DNA from: Bisporella sp. PMI_857
Lineage: Eukaryota > Ascomycota > Leotiomycetes > Helotiales > Helotiaceae
DNA: 64,000 nucleotides
NCBI GenBank assembly: GCA_021307315.1
Contig: JAJSPD010000035.1
Location: 432,486-496,485, forward strand
Direction of reading: 5' to 3'
Below the pieces are notes generated by a model. That model made no database searches. It worked only from the letters and a program-made list of their open reading frames with translations, and was not told the origin of the DNA. The translations under genes and the position numbers were made by a program. This document shows positions 55,205 to 64,000 of this stretch, piece after piece; the first letter of the stretch is position 1, and every line of letters starts with the position of its first letter.

Positions 55205-56248
55205 GGTGAGGGCAAGTCTTAACGCAGCTAAGGTGAGAAAATAACAGCATACTAACCGTCCAGGATAACACCAGGACAATTTGTGGGCGAGAGCTGATAA
55301 TATTTGATTCCTCAGTCGGCAGCCTCACATTCAACGTACTCGGCGTGAGGACTTGCAGTAGTGCAGCGGTGTGAGGCTCACTTTTGGCCGTCCCTCATGC
55401 GGTATGGTCCGGCTAATTAAGTAAATGCTTCGCGACAATGTAGGTAGCCCCTACCTTATCCCACCGAGAATTACGTGGCAGCTGTAGTCCGCAGCAGGAA
55501 CAGAGGATGGTTCTCACAACTGCAGTAGTCGAATTCGCCGTAACGTGTAGCAATCTTATACAGAGAGCAATAGGGACGGGCTTGCTCGGTGTGATACGGT
55601 GCAGGATCTAGCGACGTGCACAAGGATAGCTAGATCTGCCTTGCGTTGCGCCTCCCCTTCCTGGCCACTATCCCCCAGCCGACTCAGCGCTGATTCATAA
55701 GCACGCGCCACGGCTTGCCATGCTCGATTAGAGGGATTCGTGTCGATAAGGGGTTATTGCAGGACGATCTCGTGAGATGAGCATGCAGATAGGAGCGTGG
55801 AATTATTTTCCCTGCAAATTCCCACGCATCTTTCTTTGCTCAAAAGTCGCTATTGCACAGGTTTCGTTGTTATATAAACCTGGATTTTTCGTTTCCTACC
55901 CACGATTTCCCTCACAAGCAAAATCGAACATTTTCCTTTGCCCATTATAAGTAATATTGTCATTTACAAACCCTGGTTAGCCATAGCAAGCCAGCCTTCT
56001 TGTTTACCAGATGAACACACGGCTTTGATTGTGCCTGAAGGACGTTTTGCATCTTATCCCGAATGCCAATCTCCCTCGTCAGCCTTATCAAATCGATCTT
56101 ACTGGAGAAAAAGTACGTGTCGAGAATGTTGTCATGAAGATTACATGCTAACATCGCGAAGAAAGCTTTACGGCAACAGAAACTCCTTTGAATAGCAACG
56201 TTAACAATGACTCAGCGCACATAGCTAAGCTCTAGTTAGGTGTACAGT
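55205..56248. other. Intergenic upstream of the HET gene
   Basis: No supported gene. The 55300-55830 part is relatively GC-rich and lacks frames of note. An 85-codon frame at 55938-56195 is unsupported, although it may belong with the coding-like stretch that follows. Confidence 0.4.
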
Positions 56249-56637
56249 AGAAGAATACCTCGGCAAACGGGAACCCAAGCAGCGATGATGGCTTCATAGA
56301 TATAGACGAGCTCTTGGCAGGCATGAAGGAGACCATTTCAACAAAAGTGGAATCGACCTTTAGTGGGATAACCGAGACGGATGACGTTGAAGCTCGAGTT
56401 GGTAGTGCTGCTGATTGTGACCGTTCAACAGCAGGAAGCACTCACAGTAGGCATATTGCACTTTCTCATCTAGCAAGGGCTTCTTCCTTACTCAATACGA
56501 TCTCAGATTCGATCTATATTATCCGGCGTCAAAAGGTTTGTCGGTTAATATTTTTAGACATTTTGTATCCACACAGAAGCATATATAGAACCGTCAGAAA
56601 TTCCATAGTGCAAGTATCTTCAAAGTTTGAAATATGA
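56249..56637 (+). pseudogene. Coding-like remnant of unknown family
   Basis: A frame without an upstream start opens after a stop and a possible TACAGTAG acceptor near 56249. It reads SSDDGFIDIDELLAGMKETI, STKVESTFSGITETDDVEAR and HIALSHLARASSLL before degenerating into low-quality sequence and a stop at 56637. Composition of the first 90 codons is gene-like (acidic, amphipathic). I do not recognise the family and no complete exon structure can be built. A gene remnant or chance are both possible. Confidence 0.3.
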
Positions 56638-57480
56638 TGCTATTCATAAGTCCTTACAGCTTTAGGTTCGACCTCATCCTCCCCGAGTCCGGTATAGCCT
56701 ATCTTACCGGATTCTAGGAATTCACGATGGCGAAAAGGGTTTCGAGGGAAGGGTTTCATAGGGATTGGTCAATCCTGACATACTATCCAAAGCATACTTC
56801 CAAGTTCAGGGGGGCATATATCTTACGATCCCGCATTCAGCCTTCATGTCCCAAGCCCAGCGGATGCTAACATAGCCTGCTATACAACAGCTCTTAGCAC
56901 AGTCTTTTATGTAGTTTTTTAAGTAAATATATATATATATATATTTTAAGCTACTTTGTCACGGTACGGCACAGGTAACCACGTAATACGAAGTTGTAAT
57001 CGGGTTTGGACTAGGTAGTCTGTAGCTACAAGAGAAGAGCCTCTGGCTCCGAAACTACGGAGTATATATACCCGTCCTGGCCAGGAGAAGCATGTGCCTT
57101 CTTCCGTCGGACTCCGGGAGGTGTGAGTCACCTCTTGAATATAATCGCTTAAATCTGGGTTGCGGTTTCAGGCAAGATACCCTTGGGCAAAGTGCCCTCC
57201 AAACTGCCCATGGCCAAACTGTCCCCAGCCAACTCGTAACCAACTTATCCTCGTCACCAACTCGTCCCTAGGCTGGCCGTATCACCTTTCGTAGTCAATC
57301 AAGAATCTAACAACACTACCGCAAAAGACGTACACTACAACAGTGAGATACGTTTCTTGCACTATGTTAAAGCATACTAACCGTAGTATATCCCTATCTT
57401 AAACCCTATCCAATTTTTAGCTTGGCGTCCTATAACTTTTTTACCGTGACCTCCATAACATCCTTCTATTTATGTTAGAC
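56638..57480. other. Start of repeat-rich flank; (AT)9 microsatellite
   Basis: No gene. An (AT)9 run lies at 56927-56944. Short frames around 56946-57243 are unsupported. Confidence 0.45.
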
Positions 57481-58009
57481 TGGTGGTATATTTTAACGGT
57501 TAATATCTGGGATACCACCAAAAAGTAACGATATTTCTCGGATACCACCATTTTTGTTGGAGGCTTTCTCAAATACCACTTTTGTGGTATATCAGATAGC
57601 TTCTAACAATCACTATAAAGCGCTTTATTAACAATTAATTTCAAGTATAAAAATAAGCAAGTTTATATTGAATTGATTTTTTTATTTAATTTAGCTATTA
57701 TTAGTTGTATTCGCAACTACAATGCGCGCGATTAGTATAAGTAATGTTTTATTGTATACTTGTTGAATATTTGTTTTAGTAATGCTTACAGCGTGTAAAG
57801 CCTGTAATTTTTAAATATTCAGTTAATATTTCAAATACCATCAAAAAGTGCCGATATTTCTGAAATACTATCTTTTTTTTTTACTTTTATCTGGCTATAC
57901 TACTTTTTTAAAACAATGATATTTCAGATAAAAGCCAAAAAAATGATAGTATTTCAGATATACACTAAAAAAATAATAGTATTTAAGATATTTCTGAAAT
58001 ACTATTATT
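57481..58009. repeat. Cluster of short direct and inverted repeats, MITE-like
   Basis: GATACCACCA occurs at 57511 and 57541 (period 30), with TGGTGGTAT inverted at 57481. ATACCAC-TTTT-GTGGTAT forms a hairpin at 57573-57590. TATTTCTGAAATACTA and its complement-like forms recur near 57855, 57920, 57947 and 57990. AATAATAGTATTT (57972-57984) and AAATACTATTATT (57997-58009) are perfect 13-bp inverted arms with a 12-base loop. No coding potential. The pattern suggests non-autonomous transposon ends or nested insertions; which element they belong to is unknown. Confidence 0.55.
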
Positions 58010-58447
58010 TCAAGCTAAAGCTAACTGTTTGTATTTGTGACAGGCTGATAGTAATCTATTCAATTGACTATCACTGCTATATTACAAAGAGAATCAACAT
58101 AAGGAGAGAAAAGGAGAATACAGGAGATTACGGGTCTTATAGCTAGGCCTGTAACGGGTCCGCTAGTACGTAACGGGTCGGTGGCTCCACAAAGGGTCCA
58201 CGGTGGCCACGCGCTGTCACGTGGTTGCAACGAGAGCTGGCTCGTGCCGAAGGCACGTGCAGCCGAGTCATCCTTACGGGTTCAACCCGTCACAGTATTA
58301 CTCTGTGATACTTCTTAGTTCCAATAACTTGCAATTGCTTAAGTCAGTTACTTACAAAGCACGTAGTACCGTAATTTTAGTGCAATGCTATTATGCTTGT
58401 TGTAAGTAGTTGACTTGTAAAAACTATAATTGTTGAAATGCATATAC
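58010..58447. other. Non-coding, with two small palindromes
   Basis: Contains GTAACGGGTC twice near 58150 and 58170, CGTGCC-GAA-GGCACG at 58243-58257 and ACGGGTT-C-AACCCGT at 58276-58290. TGTCACGTG lies at 58215-58223. No gene. It may be part of degraded transposable elements. Confidence 0.4.
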
Positions 58448-58649
58448 TGTCAGGCGCCAGGATGTCACGTGCTGAGGGGCAATGAAGGGGGCTCGGTAAA
58501 GGCACTGAGACTTGGCATGTATGGGCACGTAGGGAGCCGCCAGGGGTTCGGAGGGTATAAGTAGGGGACTCGGGACGTAGTAGAGAGGGTAGAGATTAGT
58601 CTTTGTTCAATATGAGTTGATTTGTGCCACACTACTCCAGCACCTTACA
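58448..58649. mobile_element. Solo LTR of an LTR retrotransposon
   Basis: This 202-base segment begins TGTCAGG and ends CCTTACA, so its ends are near-perfect inverted copies (TGTCAGG versus TGTAAGG). The five bases before it (58443-58447) and after it (58650-58654) are both TATAC, a perfect 5-bp target-site duplication. Inside are TGTCACGTG (58463) and a TATA-like GGTATAAGTAG (58554-58564) about 90 bases before the right end, as expected for an LTR promoter. No second LTR or internal region flanks it, so it is a solo LTR left by recombination. The superfamily cannot be told from the LTR alone. Confidence 0.75.
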
Positions 58650-59031
58650 TATACATAGTTTCACGCGTTCTATATAGTAAAGATTGTAAGTCTTCTACTA
58701 TTTATATAACTACTTAGCAATAAGCTGTAGCTTAGAAAAACCAACGAATATTAAAACTACACTAGCAAAAGCGTAAGTACAGCTGCTACGCTTTTTGCTT
58801 TGTAGTAAGCATTTCGACAATAATACATCGCGGAGTAATTCACGTGACTTTAGCTGCACGCCAACACTTAAATGACTATACTTTCTGTTGCAATATAACT
58901 GAAATACCACAATTTTGTGTTAGCCAAAAAAAAGTAGTATTTAAGTCAAAAGCACGCTACAGACAAAAAAAATGAAAAGAAAGCAGTGCTTTATATACAA
59001 AAGACTAGCTAAAAGCCAATGTAAACTAGCT
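58650..59031. other. AT-rich non-coding stretch, nothing else seen
   Basis: Between the solo LTR and the tandem array. A 66-codon minus-strand frame (58710-58910) is not supported. Confidence 0.4.
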
Positions 59032-59163
59032 CTGTAGTGTCAAGAGCCGAGCCCTGTAGTGTCAAAGACCGAGCCCTGTAGTGCCAAAAGCCGAGCCCTG
59101 TAGTGTCAAGAGTCGAGCCCTGTAGTGTCAAAAGCCGAGCTTTGTAGTGTCAAAAGCCGAGCC
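59032..59163. repeat. Tandem repeat, six copies of a 22-bp unit
   Basis: The unit is CTGTAGTGTCAARAGCCGAGCC, given here with one ambiguous base as 59032-59053 and repeated without spacing to 59163. Copies differ from each other at one to three positions (for example AAGACC in copy 2, GTGCC in copy 3, AGTCGAG in copy 4, GAGCT at the end of copy 5, TTGTAG at the start of copy 6). The array is GC-richer than its surroundings. No frame runs through it. Confidence 0.9.
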
Positions 59164-59886
59164 TCAAAAAGTTCTATTTACAGCGTATGTTGGAAGATAT
59201 CTTATATACTATTATTTTTTTGAAGGATATCTTATTGTGGGTATATATTGACCAAGCCAGTCGTATGACTCACACGTGGCACGTGATGGCGCACGCGCCA
59301 TCACACCCCCTTTATCTTAGAACGTAGAGTAGAACTCAATACAACAACAATTACCATATCCACCAAGAGCAAAAGCACGGCCTATGAACTGTGCCTTTTG
59401 CCCCGTAGAAGGTAAAGAAGGGCATACCATTACTGATCAGCGCAGATCAAAAACTCTTTTTTACTAATCAATCAATTAATCAATCAATTACAACTTATCC
59501 AACCGGATATTTTACAGCCCGTTACGGAACAAATAGCACGTATGTGTTACACTGCAAATCTGTAAAAAACTAATCAATAAACTTTTTTCTTTTTTTTTTT
59601 TTCGAACCGCAGATTCATAGTGTAGTGGGGTTGATTTTCTCTTTTTTGCTATTTGTCACGTGGCGCGTCATGTGATCTGAGGAGCATGAGTTGTATATAA
59701 GTCTTGTCTTCGATATGAAGGCACACCATCGACGAACAACAATACAATCTTTTTCTACCCTTCTATATATTACTCTTTTATAAGCTATCGACGTTTATTT
59801 GTTATATAAAGCTTAAGCTCGCCGGTGCTTTCCCAAGTATACTACAAATACCGATACTATGCTTACAGGTTTTAAGCTAAATTCTG
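59164..59886. other. Non-coding, LTR- or promoter-like modules
   Basis: Holds a GTGATGGCGC-AC-GCGCCATCAC palindrome (59283-59304), a TGTCACGTGGCGCG stretch (59654) with TATATAAG about 40 bases downstream (59694-59701), and C/A-rich leader-like sequence after it. A 27-codon frame at 59384-59467 contains CAFCPVEGKEGH, vaguely like a zinc knuckle. These look like regulatory parts of degraded retroelements; none is delimited well enough to name. Confidence 0.4.
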
Positions 59887-60078
59887 TTGCTGTTTTTGCT
59901 TTTTAGCATGTTCTTTTCTACATGTATTTTAGTGACTTACGCAAAGAATCAAGCACTTTCTGTAGCTTTAGCAGCAAAACTTATAAATATAGTATACGGT
60001 ACGAAAAAGCTAAAAAAAAGCATCGGCACAACTACTAAATACGCTTTACTTTCGGGCTACTTAATAAAAGCACTATAG
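59887..60078 (+). pseudogene. Possible transposase N-terminal fragment
   Basis: A 63-codon frame from the edge of the AT-rich block reads SVALAAKLINIVYGTKKLKK then SIGTTTKYALLSGY before a stop. The first part is reminiscent of the Psq/CENP-B-type helix-turn-helix found at the start of pogo/Fot1-like transposases (AAxLxNVPxxTL pattern). The same register continues for several hundred codons broken by stops and is very Lys-rich. It sits 190 bases after a TATATAAG motif. The assignment is weak. Confidence 0.25.
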
Positions 60079-63000
60079 CGATACTTTTGTACTGCAAAAA
60101 AAAACGCTAAAAGCTTTATAAAGTAGCAAAAAGTTAAAAAAAAACTACAACAGTTTACAGAAACTTATTTATTTAATGATTTTTGCTAGCAAGCGACTTT
60201 TTTAAACGACATTTTGAAAATAAGTATTAGTGTACAAACGCTTACAAATATAAGTATTAAGTTTTTTAAAAACGTTAACCGACGTTTAAGTAATATTTAA
60301 AAAGTAAAAAACCTAAAATACCGGAATTCAATACGAAAATCGGAAGTTAAACAAAAAGCAAAAAGTTACAAATTTCAGCAAAAACTGAATTAAACGCTAA
60401 TTTACGGCATAAAAAAGTTCCGTTAAAAAAGTTTCAGTAAAAAAGTTTTATTAAAAAAGTTTTAAATGTTTAAAATAGTTGTTAGTTAAACTAAGCAACT
60501 CGTAAAAACTAAAAGCGAAAAAATACAAAAATATGCTTTTTTGTGCTGTTTTTATTTTGTTAAGTTAAGTATATAAATTGCTTTAATAGCAACAACTAGC
60601 TAAATTACTTGTTTTTTTTACGCGCGAAATTTTTTTAACTAAACAATACTTTACTTATTATATAACACTTACTTTATATACAATGTTTATTACACAATGA
60701 AAAAGTTGTAAATAAACTCGAAAAAACTTTTTTTAATTTTTTTCAAAACGAACTTAAAATACAAAAAAAGCAAAAAATTTATAAACGTTAGCCGGTTGTA
60801 TAACTTGTTTACTTTTAGCTTATATCGTGCCGGCGGATACAGCAGCTTTTTTTTAATAGTAAAAAAGTTACTTTATACTTTAAGTTTTTAATAAAACTTT
60901 AAAAATCATAAAATTCAAAAAAATAAAAAAAAAAAAAAAAACCGCGAAATACGCTTCGGTTTAACTAAAAAAAAAATCGAGCAGTTAAGCGAATATAAAA
61001 ATTCTACTGTAATTAAAAAGCTTTTTAGCAAAAGCTATTAAAAAAGTACAAGTATAAAAACTTTAAACAGTTTTTATACTGTTGCGTACTTTAATAATAT
61101 ATTAAAAACTTCAAAGCTATAAGCATTAAAGTTACGTAACGCAAAAGCAAATATATTTTTACTGCAAAAAGTTCAACTAAGCAGCGTTAAAGTGCTTTAA
61201 AAAAAAAGTTATTACGAATAAAATGCTAACGTTCAAATTTTTTATAAATTACTTTTAAAACTACGAACTAAAGCACTTAAGTACGCGGCCGGACTAAAAC
61301 TAAGTACAAGCAATATTAAGCTTTACAAAAAAGTTTATAAATACGTAAAAATAAATGTGCTGTTTTAAAAAAATAAATAATTTAGTGCAAAAGCAAAAAA
61401 TAAAAAAGCTGCTTACAAGTTTTAAAAGTTTGAAATAAGTACGCTTTTTGTATTAAAAAAAGCTTATTTAGCATTTTCGGCGTTAAAGCAAAAAAACGCA
61501 AAAACTTTATTTTGCTTTTAATTAAAAAAAAAGCTTATAAAAAGCATTAGTTACCGACAAAAAATTAACAATATTACGAAAAGCTTAAACGCTTACAATT
61601 TTACAAACTGTTGCAAAAAAAGCTTATTAAAAAGCTTATATAGCGAACTTTAACTACTAAAAACAAAAATACGAAATTAACTACAGTAAAAGCTTTTTTA
61701 AAAAAAACGGTTTCCGAAATAATAATATTGCAAATAGTGCAAAAATCGTTAGTTTAGCGATATAAAACTTTAAAAGCTTTATAAGTATATAAACTAGTTT
61801 ATAATTACAAAATTTTATTAGTATAAGTTTATTTATAAATTAAACGACGGCTATTATATTTGTTTAAAGCTTTAAAAAGCGAAAAAAACGTTTATATTTT
61901 ACAGTTTAGCAACGACTTTTTGCGCAAAAATCAAGTTATTGCGCAACTATTAATACAAAGTTCAGTATATTTTAAAAATAAAAAACGAGCTTTAAATAAA
62001 AAAGCTCGGTTTTAAAAAAAAAAATTAAACGAAAAACGAAAACAGTTAACAATATTAAAACTTACTTTTGTAAAGCTGAAAATCTGCTAAAAAAAACGAA
62101 TTAAATAAAAAAACAACGCTTAATGCAAAACTTTATAGCGAAAAAAGCTAAAATAAAGCTTGTAAAAACAAAACCGTTAAATAAAAAAGCAAAACGTTAA
62201 ACGCTATACGATTTTAAACTAACTTTGCAAAAAAAGCTTTAAAAGCAAACTAAATATAGCGTAGTTAAAGCACTACAGTTAAAAACGGTGCGTTTTTAAA
62301 AAAAACTTTCCATAACTTAAAATTTAATAAGCTTAAAAAGCTTAAAAAAGTCATGCAAAAAGTAGCAAAAAAGCTTACTGTTGCGAACGTACTGTTTAAC
62401 TAAGCTACAGCTATAAAAGTTCGTTAACTAAGTTATAAGCTAGCAATTTATTTTTAAAAGCTTTATTTTAAAAAAATGCTATTACTAGCCGATTCGGCTT
62501 TGCTTTTTAAAAAGCGAACTAAAACTTTAAAAAAAACTTTAAATAAAAAAATAAACATACGCTTATTAAAAAAGCATAGTAAATTTAAAAAAGTTAGTTA
62601 AGTACAGCGAAAATATAGCCGACGTTAGTTTAAAGCTAGTAAAAGCTTATTTAAACTATTTAAATGTTTACTTTTTAACGCTAAAAATAGTTGTTATACT
62701 AGTTAAACGCTTTAAGTTAGTAAACATTAAAGCTATTTAAACTTTAAAACGAAAGTTAGTATAATAAACTAAAAGTAGTATTAAAAGTAAATATTTTTAT
62801 TACTCGAAACACAGTATAGCTTTAAAAACAATAATAAAAACTAAGTCGAAATTTGTAACTTTGCAAACAATTTACCGGTTATTATCGAAAACGCATTTAT
62901 AAAAACTCGGTTTTATATAATAAATACTTTTAGCTTTAACTGATTTTAAGCTTTTTATTTATACGCAAAACTAAATTAACGTTTCGTTACTTTAAAAATA

Positions 63001-64000
63001 CTGCGACAAACTTGTATTTGCTTGTATTCGAAACTTAAAAACCGGTTATATTACTACTGTAAAAACAAATACCGAAACGAAATCCGCAAAAAACGCTGTT
63101 ATACGCTAAGTTAAAACACTATAAAAATAATAAAATCCGATAGTAATAACAATACACACAAATTCGAAAAACTAAAAACATTTATAGTTAACTGCGTAGC
63201 TATAAATAACTTTTTTACAACAAACGTAAAACCGTTTTATAAAAGCTTTAACTCGTTATATTGCTTAAAAAACTTAAAACAAGTTTTATTTTTTTAAAAA
63301 AAAAACGAGCTTTTAAAAAATAATAGCTAAATATAAAACACTACATTTTTTTATTTTTAAAATTCGAAAAAACAAATTTTAACTTTAACTGTATATTTTT
63401 TTATACAAAAAAACTTAACGCAGTACTTTAAAGTAAATACTGTATACAAAACTAAAAATAAAAAAATCCGTTTAGTCGATAAACCGATAAAGTAAATAAT
63501 GCTTTAAAAAGCAAAAAAACTAATATAAAAAGTTTAAAGCAAAAAACGTTGTTTAAAACAAGTTAGCGTATATTAACAATATATTATTTTTAATTTTCGA
63601 CATTTTAAAAAATCAAAACTAACACCGAAAAAAATAAAAAAACTAATATTAGTAATATACTACAACTAGCGAAAAAAAAGCTTTTAAAAAAAGTTTTAAT
63701 AAACAAAAAAAAGTATTTGTTTTCGAATAGTTTAAGTATAAACGTTTTTATAAAAACGTATTACTTTTTATTGTAATCAAAACAATAAAACATACAGTAT
63801 AGCAAACTGCGAGTTTTTTTATTTTTAAAGCACTAAAAGCTTTAACAGTAAAAATGTTTAAAAAAAAACTAAATCGCGAAATATTAAAATACTTAATAAC
63901 TATATCGCAATTTATAGTTTTTAGTCGTAAAAAAAAAGCTTAGCGATTACAAGCTAATTAACTTTCGCTATACTTATAAACGCTGTTATACTGAAAAATG
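59890..64000. repeat. Extremely AT-rich, mutation-scarred repeat block, continuing past the window
   Basis: More than 4 kb of A/T-dominated sequence with no frame above about 60 codons. GA and TC dinucleotides are strongly depleted except next to CpG. By hand count in 61261-61860, nine of ten GA are in CGA or CGGA, and all three TC are in TCG or TCCG. GG and CC likewise appear as CGG or CCG. AC, GC, CA, TG and CG remain common. This resembles a transposable element inactivated by directed C-to-T mutation, as in AT-rich isochores of many leotiomycetes, but the surviving contexts are not those of textbook CpA-directed RIP. The parent element is not identifiable by eye. Confidence 0.7.

Noticed and set aside
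58276..58290. ACGGGTTCAACCCGT considered as a tRNA T-arm
   Set aside because: No cloverleaf (acceptor, D or anticodon arms) can be drawn around it. It is treated as a simple palindrome.
445..64000. tRNA, rRNA and CRISPR features
   Set aside because: No tRNA-like box A/box B pair, rRNA segment or spaced repeat array was recognised by eye. A tRNA scan would be needed to exclude tRNAs fully.
59890..64000. Mitochondrial DNA origin of the AT-rich block
   Set aside because: No recognisable mitochondrial genes or tRNAs, CpG is frequent, and the block follows an LTR-rich nuclear flank without a break.

Overview
The window is eukaryotic and looks like a filamentous ascomycete (Pezizomycotina), plausibly a leotiomycete. 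Genes carry many 45-80 nt GT-AG introns with CTAAC/CTGAC-like branch sites. The repertoire is also typical: HET-domain proteins, a Zn2Cys6 regulator, a GH35 beta-galactosidase, DHA2 and LCCL membrane proteins, LCL2, and SIN/cytokinesis genes. The order assignment is inference. Exon models were built by hand from reading frame, splice sites and remembered family patterns; no alignment was run.

Layout, left to right. 0-7 kb: a Cys-rich ORF cut by the left edge, a calmodulin-like gene with a 16-nt exon, the U5 snRNP protein Dim1, and a divergent pair of small C-terminally anchored membrane proteins. 7-15 kb: a decayed HET gene, a divergently transcribed BAHD acyltransferase and Zn2Cys6 regulator (both with irregularities), and a third small anchored protein. 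16-21 kb: sdhC and a 15-exon secreted beta-galactosidase. 22-28 kb: a frameshifted HET gene, an alpha/beta hydrolase, two tandem Myb/SANT-like genes (one frameshifted) and a small Cys-rich secreted-type gene. 29-40 kb: a DHA2 transporter, a HET relic tail-to-tail with an intact membrane-anchored HET gene, a queuine tRNA-ribosyltransferase accessory subunit and an LCCL membrane protein. 41-52 kb: conserved housekeeping genes, namely sid1-type kinase and cyk3 back-to-back (both septation factors), mitochondrial bL27 (mrp7) and lcl2 back-to-back. 52-55 kb: an intact HET protein with a long unassigned N-terminal region.

From about 55.2 kb to the right edge there is no convincing intact gene. This flank holds inverted repeats, a solo LTR with a perfect 5-bp target duplication, a six-copy 22-bp tandem array and, from about 59.9 kb, more than 4 kb of extremely AT-rich sequence. 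In that block GA/TC and GG/CC dinucleotides survive almost only beside CpG. This is a repeat-inactivation-like scar whose context differs from the textbook CpA-directed RIP pattern.

The main biological themes are: a HET-rich neighbourhood with loci at every stage of decay, interleaved with small anchored proteins; two divergent promoters that join functionally related genes; and a heterochromatin-like flank with an unusual mutation signature.
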